Position numbers and translations under genes: made by a program. Below are positions 16,361-25,419 of a DNA stretch of 64,000 bases, in pieces; position 1 is the first letter of the stretch; each line of letters opens with the position of its first letter. A model generated the notes under the pieces. It was given only the letters and a program-made list of their open reading frames with translations, ran no database searches and was not told the DNA's origin. This DNA is from Streptomyces werraensis (GTDB lineage: Bacteria; Actinomycetota; Actinomycetes; Streptomycetales; Streptomycetaceae): assembly GCA_014656175.1 (NCBI GenBank), contig BNBX01000011.1, forward strand, positions 149,575 to 213,574, given 5' to 3'.

Positions 16361-17383
16361 TCAGTACTGCTCGGTCTCCACGAAACCCGCGTCCGCGTCG
16401 TCGTCCGCCCCGAAGGCGTCCGCGGCAGCGGTGGGGTCGAACCCGGGAGGCGAGTCCTTGAGCGCGAGGCCCATGCCGGCCAGCTTGGCCTTGACCTCGT
16501 CGATGGACTTCGCACCGAAGTTCCGGATGTCGAGCAGGTCCGCCTCGGAGCGCGCGACGAGCTCACCCACGGAGTGGATGCCCTCACGCTTGAGGCAGTT
16601 GTACGACCGGACCGTGAGCTCCAGCTCCTCGATCGGCAGCGCCAGGTCGGCGGCGAGGGCGGCGTCCGTCGGGGACGGACCCATGTCGATGCCCTCGGCG
16701 TCGATGTTCAGCTCGCGGGCGAGACCGAACAGCTCGACCAGGGTCTTGCCGGCGGAGGCCATGGCGTCACGCGGACGCATCGCCTGCTTGGTCTCGACGT
16801 CGACGATGAGCTTGTCGAAGTCGGTGCGCTGCTCGACTCGGGTCGCCTCGACCTTGTAGGTGACCTTCAGCACGGGGCTGTAGATCGAGTCGACCGGGAT
16901 CCGGCCGATCTCCTGGCCGACCTGCTTGTTCTGCACGGCGGAGACGTAGCCGCGACCGCGCTCGACGGTCAGCTCCATCTCCAGCTTGCCCTTGCCGTTG
17001 AGCGTGGCGAGGACGAGGTCCGGGTTGTGCACCTCGACACCGGCCGGGGGCGCGATGTCGGCGGCGGTGACCAGACCCGGGCCCTGCTTGCGCAGGTACA
17101 TCACGACCGGCTCGTCGTGCTCCGAGGAGACGACCAGCTGCTTGATGTTGAGGATCAGGTCGGTGACGTCCTCCTTGACGCCCGGCACGGTGGTGAACTC
17201 GTGCAGGACGCCGTCGATGCGGATGCTGGTGACAGCGGCACCGGGGATCGACGACAGGAGGGTGCGGCGGAGGGAGTTGCCGAGGGTGTAGCCGAAGCCC
17301 GGCTCCAGCGGCTCGATCACGAACCGGGACCGGAATTCGTCGACGACCTCTTCGGTCAACGAGGGGCGCTGAGCGATCAGCAT
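16361..17383 (-). CDS. rpoA: DNA-directed RNA polymerase subunit alpha
   Basis: The alpha dimer starts RNA polymerase assembly, and its C-terminal domain contacts UP elements and activators. The 340-residue protein has the N-terminal assembly domain (SRFVIEPLEPGFGYTLGNSL) and the C-terminal domain with SYNCLKREGIHSVGELV and LLDIRNFGAKSIDEVKAKL. An acidic tail ending DAGFVETEQY completes it. It lies between rpsK and rplQ. The 158-bp gap before it contains no strong hairpin, consistent with cotranscription from rpsM-rpsK; rpsD is absent here, which is normal for Streptomyces. Confidence 0.98.
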   Translation of the reverse strand: MLIAQRPSLTEEVVDEFRSRFVIEPLEPGFGYTLGNSLRRTLLSSIPGAAVTSIRIDGVLHEFTTVPGVKEDVTDLILNIKQLVVSSEHDEPVVMYLRKQGPGLVTAADIAPPAGVEVHNPDLVLATLNGKGKLEMELTVERGRGYVSAVQNKQVGQEIGRIPVDSIYSPVLKVTYKVEATRVEQRTDFDKLIVDVETKQAMRPRDAMASAGKTLVELFGLARELNIDAEGIDMGPSPTDAALAADLALPIEELELTVRSYNCLKREGIHSVGELVARSEADLLDIRNFGAKSIDEVKAKLAGMGLALKDSPPGFDPTAAADAFGADDDADAGFVETEQY

Positions 17384-17541
17384 GAGTGGATCAGATCCTT
17401 CTATCGTGGACGCCCGCTATTTGACGTCCGACGGAAACCGCACCCGGTGACAAGTGCGGGTACTGCAAGGGTACGGGCGATACGGCGCTGACGAGCCGTA
17501 CCGCCCGGAACCCGGAACCGACCGACCGGCCGGCCGCTGCG

Positions 17542-17946
17542 TCAGACGCGGCGGCGCTTCGGCGGGCGGCAGCCGTTGTGCGGGGTCGGGGTGACGTCCT
17601 GGATGGAGCCGACCTCGAGGCCCGTGGCCTGCAGGGAGCGGATGGCGGTCTCACGACCGGAACCCGGGCCCTTGACGAACACGTCGACCTTGCGCATGCC
17701 GTGCTCCTGGGCGCGGCGGGCGGCCGACTCGGCGGCCATCTGCGCGGCGAACGGCGTGGACTTCCGGGAGCCCTTGAAGCCGACGTGGCCGGCGGAGGCC
17801 CAGGAGATCACGTTGCCGGACGGGTCCGTGATCGAGACGATCGTGTTGTTGAACGTGCTCTTGATGTGCGCGTGGCCGTGAGCGACGTTCTTCTTTTCCT
17901 TGCGGCGCACCTTCTTGGCAGCGCCCTGACGACCCTTGGGGGGCAT
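17542..17946 (-). CDS. rpsK: 30S ribosomal protein S11
   Basis: S11 forms part of the platform and helps shape the mRNA exit and E site. The 134-residue sequence is standard: KNVAHGHAHIKSTFNNTIVS, ESAARRAQEHGMRKVDVFVKG and the terminal DVTPTPHNGCRPPKRRRV. It follows rpsM by 66 bp and precedes rpoA. Confidence 0.98.
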   Translation of the reverse strand: MPPKGRQGAAKKVRRKEKKNVAHGHAHIKSTFNNTIVSITDPSGNVISWASAGHVGFKGSRKSTPFAAQMAAESAARRAQEHGMRKVDVFVKGPGSGRETAIRSLQATGLEVGSIQDVTPTPHNGCRPPKRRRV

Positions 17947-18012
17947 CTGTACTCCTACGGGAGGTGGTCGGTCCTACAGCGAAGACCGCTGGACGGCGAA
18001 GTCCGCTGAGGA

Positions 18013-18393
18013 CTACTTCTTGCCCGGCTTCTTCTTGCCGGCGATGGCGCGACGCGGGCCCTTGCGGGTACGCGCGTTGGTGCTGGTGCGCTGACCGCGG
18101 ACGGGCAGACCGCGACGGTGACGCAGACCCTGGTAGGTGCCGATCTCGACCTTGCGGCGGATGTCGGCCTGGATCTCGCGACGGAGGTCACCCTCGGTCT
18201 TGATGTTGTTGTCGACGTACTCGCGGATCGCGACCAGCTGCTCTTCGGTCAGGTCGCGGACGCGGGTGTTCGGGTCGACGCCGGTCGCGGCCAGCGTCTG
18301 CTGCGAAAGGGTCCGGCCGATGCCGAACACGTAGGTGAGGGCGATCTCCACGCGCTTGTCGCGCGGGATGTCAACACCGGAAACGCGTGCCAT
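18013..18393 (-). CDS. rpsM: 30S ribosomal protein S13
   Basis: S13 is in the 30S head, forms bridge B1 with the large subunit and touches the P-site tRNA. The 126-residue protein begins MARVSGVDIPRDKRVEIALT. It has LRRRRGLPVRGQRTSTNART-like basic sequence near residue 95 and a Lys-rich tail GKKKPGKK. It opens the rpsM-rpsK-rpoA-rplQ run, separated from rpmJ by a hairpin-rich 192-bp gap. Confidence 0.98.
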   Translation of the reverse strand: MARVSGVDIPRDKRVEIALTYVFGIGRTLSQQTLAATGVDPNTRVRDLTEEQLVAIREYVDNNIKTEGDLRREIQADIRRKVEIGTYQGLRHRRGLPVRGQRTSTNARTRKGPRRAIAGKKKPGKK

Positions 18394-18469
18394 TCAATGG
18401 CTCCAGTTGGTTGTCGGAGGTCTTCCACAGAACCGGCTCCCCGCCCGCCGTACCAGGTACGGGCCGGGT

Positions 18470-18509
18470 CCCCGGCCTCCGAGCCGGGGGTGTCGAGCCG
18501 TGCGGCTCG
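18470..18509 (-). terminator. Two hairpins in the rpmJ-rpsM gap
   Basis: CCCCGGC/GCCGGGG (18470-18476, 18483-18489) is followed by CGAGCCG-TG-CGGCTCG (18494-18509). Both are perfect 7-bp stems. They may partly uncouple rpsM from infA-rpmJ or form an mRNA leader structure. No U-tract is present. Confidence 0.45.
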
Positions 18510-18585
18510 GGTCCTGCGTATGAACGTGTGTTGCTCGCGTCGCGCGAAGTCTGCGGGAGGCGCAGAGGGTGGATCAGTGCTGCGG

Positions 18586-18699
18586 TCAGCCCTGGCGCTG
18601 CTTGTGGCGCGGGTTGTCGCAGATGACCATGACCCGACCGTGACGGCGGATCACCCTGCACTTGTCGCAGATCTTCTTGACGCTCGGCTTGACCTTCAT
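18586..18699 (-). CDS. rpmJ: 50S ribosomal protein L36
   Basis: The 37-residue protein MKVKPSVKKICDKCRVIRRH... binds one zinc through Cys11, Cys14, Cys27 and a following His (CDKC and VICDNPRH). This is the zinc-containing (C+) form; many actinomycetes also have a Zur-controlled C-minus copy elsewhere. It follows infA by 59 bp. It is short enough to be missed by simple ORF calling. Confidence 0.97.
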   Translation of the reverse strand: MKVKPSVKKICDKCRVIRRHGRVMVICDNPRHKQRQG

Positions 18700-18758
18700 G
18701 GGTGTGAGGTTCTCCGGGTCAGTGCCATCACCCCGGCGGGCCGGGGAGCGGGCAAGAT

Positions 18759-18980
18759 CTACTTGTACCGGTAGACGATCCGGCCACGCGTGAGGTCGTA
18801 CGGAGACAGCTCCACCACGACCCGGTCGTCAGGGAGGATGCGGATGTAGTGCATGCGCATCTTGCCGCTGATGTGTGCCAGGACCTGGTGGCCGTTCTGG
18901 AGCTCGACCCTGAACATGGCGTTCGGCAGAGACTCGACGACAGTGCCCTCGATCTCGATGGCACCTTGCTTCTTGGCCAC
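18759..18980 (-). CDS. infA: Translation initiation factor IF-1
   Basis: IF-1 blocks the A site during initiation. The 73-residue OB-fold protein begins MAKKQGAIEIEGTVVESLPN and ends RGRIVYRYK, full length. It starts at GTG 18980. The infA-rpmJ order is standard. It follows map after a 196-bp gap that probably contains its promoter. Confidence 0.98.
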   Translation of the reverse strand: MAKKQGAIEIEGTVVESLPNAMFRVELQNGHQVLAHISGKMRMHYIRILPDDRVVVELSPYDLTRGRIVYRYK

Positions 18981-19176
18981 GCTTCGCCCTTCGAATCGAC
19001 TACCTTGATCGACTCTTCAGTGCACCGTGACCACATGCGGACATGCGGGTGCACCAGAGCCGACGAGTCAGTCTACGTCAGCGCACCCGGAAACACGAAT
19101 CGAGAGATCCTGCCCTCCGCGGGAGATCCCTAACCCAACGGCCGCCTCCGGCGGACGGGCGGGGGCAGGGCCGTCG

Positions 19177-20013
19177 TCAGGCCAGCGGGTCCGGCGCCGC
19201 CGTGATGCCCATCTCCGCCAGCTTGGCCTTGCCGCCGTCGGGGGCGGTCAGGACCAGGGGGCCCTGTTCGGTGAGGGCGACCGAGTGCTCCCAGTGGGAG
19301 GACCAGGTGCCGTCGGTCGTGATGACCGTCCAGTCGTCGGAGAGGACCTCGGTGCGCGGGGTGCCGAGGGAGACCATCGGCTCGATCGCCAGGCAGAAGC
19401 CGGGCACCAGCTTCGGGCCCTTGCCGCGCTTGCGGTCGACGTAGTTCAGCAGGTGCGGGTCCATGTGCATCTCGGTGCCGATGCCGTGGCCGCCGTAGTC
19501 CTCGATGATCCCGTACTTGCCGCCGCCGGGCTTCGGCTGGCGGCGGATGTACGTCTCGATCGCGCGGGAGATGTCGACCAGCCGGTTGGCCTGCTTCATG
19601 GCCGCGATGCCGGCCCACATCGACTCCTCGGTGACCCGGGAGAGCTCGACCAGTTCCGGGGAGTGACCGGAGCCGACGAAGGCGGTGTAGGCGGCGTCGC
19701 CGTGCCAGCCGTCGACGATGGCGCCGCAGTCGACGGAGATGATGTCCCCGTCCTTCAGGATCACGTCGTCGGACGGGATGCCGTGGACCACGACCTCGTT
19801 CACCGAGGTGCAGATGGTGGCGGGGAAGCCGCCGTAGCCGAGGAAGTTCGGCTTGGCGTTGTGCTCGGCGAGCACCTTGCGGGCGACCTGGTCCAGATCC
19901 TTGGTGGAGGCCCCGGGCACCGCGGCCTCGCGGGTGGCCGCGTGGATGGCGGCGACGACCAGCCCCGCCTCGCGCATCTTGGCGATCTGCTCAGGGCTTT
20001 TGATCTGCACCAT
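19177..20013 (-). CDS. map: Methionine aminopeptidase, type I
   Basis: MAP removes the starting Met from nascent proteins. From ATG 20013 (MVQIKSPEQIAKMREAG) it has 278 residues. The dinuclear metal ligands are visible: Asp in ISVDCGAIVDGWHGDAAYT, the His in GHGIGTEMHMDP, and Glu in FCLAIEPMVSLG and the final WEHSVALTE. AGAAAGG precedes the start. A longer reading upstream of this ATG is only an open frame. A terminator hairpin separates it from adk, so map likely has its own promoter. Confidence 0.96.
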   Translation of the reverse strand: MVQIKSPEQIAKMREAGLVVAAIHAATREAAVPGASTKDLDQVARKVLAEHNAKPNFLGYGGFPATICTSVNEVVVHGIPSDDVILKDGDIISVDCGAIVDGWHGDAAYTAFVGSGHSPELVELSRVTEESMWAGIAAMKQANRLVDISRAIETYIRRQPKPGGGKYGIIEDYGGHGIGTEMHMDPHLLNYVDRKRGKGPKLVPGFCLAIEPMVSLGTPRTEVLSDDWTVITTDGTWSSHWEHSVALTEQGPLVLTAPDGGKAKLAEMGITAAPDPLA

Positions 20014-20120
20014 GGGGACGACGGCCTTTCTGGACCAGTGGAGGAGTACGGACGCTTCCAACGATACGGGCGCGAGCCGCCCGGGTGCCGCGCGGGCGGC
20101 TGCACGGACCCCGCCCACGC

Positions 20121-20156
20121 CACAGCCGCGGCCCCTCGGGGGGAACCGCGGCTGTG
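20121..20156 (-). terminator. Terminator after adk
   Basis: An 11-bp perfect stem, CACAGCCGCGG (20121-20131) with CCGCGGCTGTG (20146-20156), starts 16 bp past the adk stop and ends before map. Confidence 0.7.
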
Positions 20157-20172
20157 CAGGCGGCGGGACGGA

Positions 20173-20826
20173 TCACTGGCCGCTCTTCAGCGCCTCCAGC
20201 GCCCGACCGGTGACCTCGTCGACGGGACCCATCGCGGAGATGGTCACCACCAGGCCCTGGGCCCGGTAGTAGTCGATGATCGGCTCGGTCTGCGTGTGGT
20301 AGACCTCCAGGCGCGTGCGGACGGTCTCCTCGGAGTCGTCGTCGCGCTGGTACAGCTCGCCGCCGCAGACGTCGCAGACGCCCTCCTGCTTCGGCGGGCT
20401 GTACGTCACGTGGAAGACGTGCGCGGAGTCCTTGCGGCAGACGCGCCGTCCGGCGATCCGCTTCACGACCTCGTCCTCGGGGGCCTCGAGGTCGAGCACC
20501 GCGTCCAGCTTGATGCCCTCGCTCTTGAGCAGCTCGTCCAGCGCCTCGGCCTGCGACACGTTGCGCGGGAAGCCGTCCAGCAGGAAGCCGTTCTCGGCGT
20601 CCGGCTGCGCCATGCGGTCCTTGGCCATGGCGATGGTGACCTCGTCGGGGACGAGGTCACCGGCGTCCATGTAGGACTTGGCGAGCTTTCCCAGCTCGGT
20701 CTGCCGGCTGATGTTGGCGCGGAACAGGTCGCCCGTGGAGATGTGCGGGATGCGCAATTTCTCGGCAAGGCGGGTTGCCTGTGTGCCCTTCCCAGCACCC
20801 GGCGGCCCGACGAGGACGATTCGCAT
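20173..20826 (-). CDS. adk: Adenylate kinase
   Basis: Adk balances AMP, ADP and ATP. The 217-residue long-lid form has the P-loop GPPGAGKGT at 7-15, the AMP-binding FLLDGFPR-x-VSQ motif and a lid with CDVC plus a single upstream Cys (RRVCRKD), so the zinc site lacks one of the usual four cysteines and Asp may fill in. Its ATG shares one base with the secY stop (TGATG), indicating translational coupling. Confidence 0.97.
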   Translation of the reverse strand: MRIVLVGPPGAGKGTQATRLAEKLRIPHISTGDLFRANISRQTELGKLAKSYMDAGDLVPDEVTIAMAKDRMAQPDAENGFLLDGFPRNVSQAEALDELLKSEGIKLDAVLDLEAPEDEVVKRIAGRRVCRKDSAHVFHVTYSPPKQEGVCDVCGGELYQRDDDSEETVRTRLEVYHTQTEPIIDYYRAQGLVVTISAMGPVDEVTGRALEALKSGQ

Positions 20827-22139
20827 CAGCGGAGGAACCCTTCGTAATTGCGCTGCTGGAGCTGGCTCTCGATCTGCTTCACCGTCTCGAGACCGACACC
20901 CACGATGATCAGGATGCTCGTCCCGCCGAACGGGAAGTTCTGGTTTGCCCCGAAACCAACCAACGCCATCGTCGGTACGAGAGCGATCAGACCCAAGTAC
21001 AGCGAACCCGGCCAGGTGATCCGGTTGAGTACGTAGCTCAGGTACTCAGCGGTCGGTCGGCCAGCCCGGATGCCCGGGATGAAGCCACCATACTTCTTCA
21101 TGTTGTCCGCGACTTCCTCGGGGTTGAACGAGATAGCCACGTAGAAGAACGCGAAGAAGACGATGAGCAAGAAGTACAGCGTCACGTAGATCGGGTGGTC
21201 ACCGCGGACGAGGTGCCCCTCGATCCAGGTCTTCCAGCCCGAGGTGCCGCTGGAGAACTGCGCGATCAGCGCCGGGATGTACAGCAGCGACGAGGCGAAG
21301 ATGACCGGGATCACACCCGCCTGGTTGACCTTCAGCGGGATGTAGGTCGACGTGCCGCCGTAGGACCGGCGGCCGATCATGCGCTTCGCGTACTGGACGG
21401 GGATCCTGCGCTGGGCCTGCTCGACGAAGACGACCAGGCCGACCATGACCAGACCGACGGCGATGACGGTGCCGAACTCGATCCAGCCGTCCGCCAGGCT
21501 GCCCTGCTCCTTGATGGCCCACAGGGCGGAGGGGAAGGTGGCGGCGATCGAGATGAACATCAGGATCGACATGCCGTTGCCGATACCGCGGTCGGTGATG
21601 AGCTCGCCGAGCCACATGACGGCGGCCGTGCCGGCGGTCATGGTGATGACCATGGTGATGGTCACGAAGATCGACTGGTCGGGGACGATCTGGCTCGCGA
21701 CCGGGCAGCCCTGGAAGAGGGCGCCGCTGCGGGCGGTGGCCACCAGGCCCGTGCCCTGGAGGACGGCGAGCGCGATCGTCAGGTAACGGGTGTACTGCGT
21801 GATCTTCGCCGTGCCGGCCTGCCCCTCCTTCTTCAGGGCTTCCAGGCGCGGGATCACCACGGTCAGCAGCTGCAGAATGATGCTCGCCGTGATGTACGGC
21901 ATGATCCCGAGCGCGAAGACCGTGATCTGGAGCAGCGCGCCGCCGCTGAACATGTTCACCAGACCGAACAGGCCCTGGTTCGCCTGGGCGGCGTCGATAC
22001 AGGTCTGGACGTTCCGGTAGTCGACACCCGGGATGGGGATGTGCGTACCGACGCGGTACACCACGATGATGCCGAGCGTGAAGAGCAGCTTCTTGCGCAG
22101 GTCGGGCGTCTTGAACGCCCGGGCGAACGCGGTGAGCAC
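20826..22139 (-). CDS. secY: Protein translocase subunit SecY
   Basis: SecY forms the export channel. The 437-residue protein has ten predicted membrane helices, beginning with FTLGIIVVYRVGTHIPIPGV, the SecY signature 1, and ending QRNYEGFLR. It is coupled to adk by a TGATG overlap. A 14-bp perfect stem between rplO and secY suggests that secY-adk is partly or wholly separated from the spc operon. The 243-bp region before it has no other gene. Confidence 0.98.
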   Translation of the reverse strand: MLTAFARAFKTPDLRKKLLFTLGIIVVYRVGTHIPIPGVDYRNVQTCIDAAQANQGLFGLVNMFSGGALLQITVFALGIMPYITASIILQLLTVVIPRLEALKKEGQAGTAKITQYTRYLTIALAVLQGTGLVATARSGALFQGCPVASQIVPDQSIFVTITMVITMTAGTAAVMWLGELITDRGIGNGMSILMFISIAATFPSALWAIKEQGSLADGWIEFGTVIAVGLVMVGLVVFVEQAQRRIPVQYAKRMIGRRSYGGTSTYIPLKVNQAGVIPVIFASSLLYIPALIAQFSSGTSGWKTWIEGHLVRGDHPIYVTLYFLLIVFFAFFYVAISFNPEEVADNMKKYGGFIPGIRAGRPTAEYLSYVLNRITWPGSLYLGLIALVPTMALVGFGANQNFPFGGTSILIIVGVGLETVKQIESQLQQRNYEGFLR

Positions 22140-22312
22140 GGTGCCTCCTGCGACCCCCCGCGCAACTGCGTCAAGGGTGATGGTCTGAGATTCCGACTGA
22201 GGACGAATTCTTAACGGTCAACTGCCGCCCTGAGTGCCCCGCGAGGGGCTCCCGGGGTGAATGGGCAGCGCAGGCCACCTTACCGGCGACACCACCGCCC
22301 TAGGAACGACCA

Positions 22313-22346
22313 ACCGGGGATACCCCATTTGTGGGGTATCCCCGGT
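22313..22346 (-). terminator. Strong hairpin between rplO and secY
   Basis: ACCGGGGATACCCC (22313-22326) and its exact complement (22333-22346) form a 14-bp stem with a 6-nt loop. It begins 37 bp after rplO. It has no U-tract but is the strongest stem in the spc region, and it marks a likely spc operon end. Confidence 0.75.
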
Positions 22347-22382
22347 CGGGATCGCTCTATGTCATCGAGACACCTGACGGAG

Positions 22383-22838
22383 TCAGACGAGCTCGGTGAC
22401 GGTACCGCCGGCGGCGGTGATCTTCTCCTTGGCGGAGCCGGAGACGGCGTCGACCGTCACCTGCAGCGCCACGGAGATCTCGCCCTGGCCCAGGACCTTG
22501 ACGAGGCTGTTCTTGCGCACGGCACCCTTGGCGACCAGGTCCTCGACCGTGACCTCTCCGCCCTCGGGGTAGAGGGAGGCGAGCTTGTCCAGGTTCACGA
22601 CCTGGTACTCGGTCTTGAACGGGTTCTTGAAGCCCTTCAGCTTCGGGAGACGCATGTGGAGGGGCATCTGGCCACCCTCGAAGCGCTCCGGAACCTGGTA
22701 GCGGGCCTTGGTGCCCTTCGTACCACGACCGGCCGTCTTACCCTTCGACGCCTCACCACGACCCACACGGGTCTTGGCGGTCTTGGCGCCCGGGGCCGGA
22801 CGGAGGTTGTGGATCTTGAGCGGGTTGTTCTCCGCCAT
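22383..22838 (-). CDS. rplO: 50S ribosomal protein L15
   Basis: L15 binds 23S rRNA late in assembly. The 151-residue sequence has the basic, glycine-rich N-terminal arm (LRPAPGAKTAKTRVGRGEAS, KGTKGTKARYQVP) and the globular LPKLKGFKNPFKTEYQVVNL part. It follows rpmD with a 2-bp gap. Confidence 0.98.
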   Translation of the reverse strand: MAENNPLKIHNLRPAPGAKTAKTRVGRGEASKGKTAGRGTKGTKARYQVPERFEGGQMPLHMRLPKLKGFKNPFKTEYQVVNLDKLASLYPEGGEVTVEDLVAKGAVRKNSLVKVLGQGEISVALQVTVDAVSGSAKEKITAAGGTVTELV

Positions 22839-22840
22839 GA

Positions 22841-23023
22841 TCAGTCGACCTCCTCGACCGTCACGAGGTGGCGGACGGTGTGCACCATGCCGCGGAACTC
22901 GGGGCGGTCCTCCTTGACGACCTGCGTGTTGATGCCCTTGAGACCAAGGGAGCGCAGGGTGTCACGGTGGTTCTGCTTGCTGCCGATGTAGGACTTCACC
23001 TGCGTGATCTTGAGCTGCGCCAT
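22841..23023 (-). CDS. rpmD: 50S ribosomal protein L30
   Basis: The 60-residue product MAQLKITQVKSYIGSKQNHR... VTVEEVD matches bacterial L30, with the LGLKGINTQVV and GMVHTVRHLV motifs. It lies 2 bp after rpsE and 2 bp before rplO. Confidence 0.97.
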   Translation of the reverse strand: MAQLKITQVKSYIGSKQNHRDTLRSLGLKGINTQVVKEDRPEFRGMVHTVRHLVTVEEVD

Positions 23024-23025
23024 GA

Positions 23026-23631
23026 TCACACACCCGCCCCGGCACGCGCACGCAGCAGAGCCGCGGGAGCGACGTCCTCGAGCGGCAGACCACGGCGGGC
23101 CGCGATCTCCTCGGGACGCTGCAGGCCCTTCAGGGCCTCCACGGTCGCGTGCACGATGTTGATGGCGTTGTCGGAGCCGAGCGACTTCGACAGCACGTCG
23201 TGGATACCGGCGCACTCGAGCACGGCACGCACCGGACCACCGGCGATCACACCGGTACCCGGGGACGCGGGCTTGAGCAGCACGACGCCGGCAGCCTTCT
23301 CACCCTGGATGGGGTGCGGGATGGTGCCCTGGATGCGGGGGACCTTGAAGAAGTGCTTCTTGGCCTCCTCAACGCCCTTGGCGATGGCGGCCGGCACCTC
23401 CTTGGCCTTGCCGTATCCGACACCCACGGTGCCGTCACCGTCGCCCACCACGACCAGCGCGGTGAAGCTGAAGCGACGACCACCCTTCACAACCTTGGCG
23501 ACACGGTTGATCGCGACGACGCGCTCGACGTACGCGGTCTTCTCGGCGGCAGCAGCGCCGCCGTCACGGCCCTTCCGGTCCCGCCGCTCGCCGCCACCGG
23601 CGCCGCCACCGCGGCGCTGGGGTCCAGCCAT
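23026..23631 (-). CDS. rpsE: 30S ribosomal protein S5
   Basis: S5 helps decoding accuracy and mRNA unwinding. The 201-residue protein has a Gly/Arg-rich N-terminal extension (GPQRRGGGAGGGERRDRKG) before the S5 double-stranded RNA domain with VVKGGRRFSFTALVVVGDG, and the conserved C-terminal fold near DVLSKSLGSDNAINIV. The start ATG is at 23631. Confidence 0.97.
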   Translation of the reverse strand: MAGPQRRGGGAGGGERRDRKGRDGGAAAAEKTAYVERVVAINRVAKVVKGGRRFSFTALVVVGDGDGTVGVGYGKAKEVPAAIAKGVEEAKKHFFKVPRIQGTIPHPIQGEKAAGVVLLKPASPGTGVIAGGPVRAVLECAGIHDVLSKSLGSDNAINIVHATVEALKGLQRPEEIAARRGLPLEDVAPAALLRARAGAGV

Positions 23632-23667
23632 TGGATTACCTCTCTCTTTCCGCTAGCTACAAGCGGC

Positions 23668-24051
23668 TCAGAACTTGAGCCCGGCTTCGCGGGCGGCGTC
23701 CGCCAGGGCGGCGATGCGCCCGGCGTACTGGTTGCCACCACGGTCGAACACGACGGCCTCGACACCGGCGGCCTTGGCACGCTCGGCGACCAGGGCGCCG
23801 ACCTGCTTGGCCTGCGCGGACTTGTCGCCCTCGCCGCCGCGGATCGACGCGTCCAGGGTGGACGCCGACGCCAGGGTGTGACCCTTCAGGTCGTCGATCA
23901 CCTGCGCCACGATGTGGCGGTTGGAACGGGTCACGACCAGGCGAGGACGCTCGGCGGTGCCGGCGACCTTCTTGCGGATCCGGATGTGACGACGCTTGAT
24001 AGCAGCACGCTTGTACGCGTCGCCCTTGAGGATCTTCTGCCCGTATGCCAT
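23668..24051 (-). CDS. rplR: 50S ribosomal protein L18
   Basis: L18 binds 5S rRNA. The 127-residue sequence is standard: RRHIRIRKKVAGTAERPRLV, GALVAERAKAAGVEAVVFDR and the terminal GRIAALADAAREAGLKF. It sits 3 bp after rplF. Confidence 0.98.
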   Translation of the reverse strand: MAYGQKILKGDAYKRAAIKRRHIRIRKKVAGTAERPRLVVTRSNRHIVAQVIDDLKGHTLASASTLDASIRGGEGDKSAQAKQVGALVAERAKAAGVEAVVFDRGGNQYAGRIAALADAAREAGLKF

Positions 24052-24054
24052 GGC

Positions 24055-24594
24055 TTACTTACCCGCCTTTCCGACCTTGCGGCGGATGACTTCGCCCTCG
24101 TACTTGACGCCCTTGGCCTTGTACGGGTCGGGCTTGCGCAGCTTGCGGATGTTGGCCGCAACCTCGCCGACCTTCTGCTTGTCGATGCCCTCGACCGAGA
24201 ACCGGGTCGGGGACTCCACCTTGAAGGTGATGCCTTCCGGGGCCTCGACCGTGATCGGGTGGCTGTAGCCGAGGGAGAACTCCAGGTTCGAACCCTTGGC
24301 GACAACGCGGTAACCGACACCGCTGATCTCGAGCTTCTTCACGTAACCCTGGGTCACGCCGGTGATCATGTTCGCCACCAGCGTGCGGGACAGGCCGTGC
24401 AGGGCCTTGTTCTGACGCTCGTCGTTGGGGCGGGTGACGTTCAGGACGCCGTCCTCACCCTTGGCGATCTCGATCGGCGCCACGACGGTGTGGGTCAGCG
24501 TGCCCTTGGGGCCCTTGACCGCGACCGTGCGGCCGTCGATGGTGACGTCCACGCCGGCGGGAACCGCGATGGGGAGCTTGCCGATGCGCGACAT
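24055..24594 (-). CDS. rplF: 50S ribosomal protein L6
   Basis: L6 supports the GTPase-associated centre. The 179-residue sequence begins MSRIGKLPIAVPAGVDVTID. The C-terminal signature RKPDPYKAKGVKYEGEVIRR is intact. It follows rpsH by 24 bp. Confidence 0.98.
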   Translation of the reverse strand: MSRIGKLPIAVPAGVDVTIDGRTVAVKGPKGTLTHTVVAPIEIAKGEDGVLNVTRPNDERQNKALHGLSRTLVANMITGVTQGYVKKLEISGVGYRVVAKGSNLEFSLGYSHPITVEAPEGITFKVESPTRFSVEGIDKQKVGEVAANIRKLRKPDPYKAKGVKYEGEVIRRKVGKAGK

Positions 24595-24618
24595 AGCTGT
24601 TTCCTCCGTTCCCTTCTG

Positions 24619-25017
24619 CTACCAGACGTAGGCGAGGACTTCCCCACCCACGCCCTTCTTGCCGGCCTGCTTGTCGGTGAGGAGCCCGTGCGACGTGGAG
24701 ATGATCGCCACGCCGAGGCCGCCGAGCACCTTCGGCAGGTTGGTGGACTTCGCGTACACCCGGAGACCGGGCTTGGAGATCCGCTTGATGCCCGCGATGG
24801 AGCGCTCACGGTTGGGGCCGAACTTCAGCTCCAGGACGAGGTTCTTGCCGACCTCGGCGTCCTCGACCTTCCAGCCCGTGATGAAGCCCTCCTGCTGGAG
24901 GATCTCCGCGATGTGCGACTTGATCTTCGAGTGCGGCATCGACACGGTGTCGTGGTATGCCGAGTTCGCGTTCCGCAGACGCGTAAGCATGTCTGCGATC
25001 GGATCAGTCATGGTCAT
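24619..25017 (-). CDS. rpsH: 30S ribosomal protein S8
   Basis: S8 binds the central domain of 16S rRNA and in some bacteria represses the spc operon. The 132-residue product begins MTMTDPIADMLTRLRNANSA and ends GVGGEVLAYVW. ATG 25017 is chosen; ATG 25011, two codons on, is equally close to the GGCC-rich leader and an in-frame ATG at 25062 would add 15 non-conserved residues. A 211-bp gap separates it from rpsN, long for this operon and without an ORF. Confidence 0.97.
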   Translation of the reverse strand: MTMTDPIADMLTRLRNANSAYHDTVSMPHSKIKSHIAEILQQEGFITGWKVEDAEVGKNLVLELKFGPNRERSIAGIKRISKPGLRVYAKSTNLPKVLGGLGVAIISTSHGLLTDKQAGKKGVGGEVLAYVW

Positions 25018-25228
25018 GAATTGGCCTTCGGCCTCTCTCGCCGGGGTTTCCTGGTGCGCCATCCCTCTCCCCGATCCGAGACGGGACGGGTGCGGCGCGG
25101 TGGACCTACGGCGTAGTAAGTCGTACGGGCACGGCAGGTGCCCAACCCCACAAGCCTAAGCCATGCGGAGCGGGGCTCCTGCCGTTCCCATTGCTTACCG
25201 AGAGCCCTGGGAGTCCGGAACTACCGGA

Positions 25229-25414
25229 TTACCAGGAGCTCTTGGTCACGCCCGGCAGCTCGCCACGGTGAGCCATCTCACGAAGGCACACGCGGCACAG
25301 GCCGAACTTGCGGTACACGGAGTGGGGACGGCCGCAGCGCTGGCAGCGGGTGTAGCCACGCACACCGAACTTGGGCTTGCGAGCAGCCTTCGCGATGAGA
25401 GCCTTCTTCGCCAT
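25229..25414 (-). CDS. rpsN: 30S ribosomal protein S14, zinc-binding type Z
   Basis: The 61-residue short form MAKKALIAKAARKPKFGVRG... has the two CxxC pairs (CQRC and CRVC) that bind zinc. Under zinc limitation many Streptomyces replace it with a longer, cysteine-free paralogue under Zur; none is here. It follows rplE by 5 bp. Confidence 0.97.
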   Translation of the reverse strand: MAKKALIAKAARKPKFGVRGYTRCQRCGRPHSVYRKFGLCRVCLREMAHRGELPGVTKSSW

Positions 25415-25419
25415 CTCGC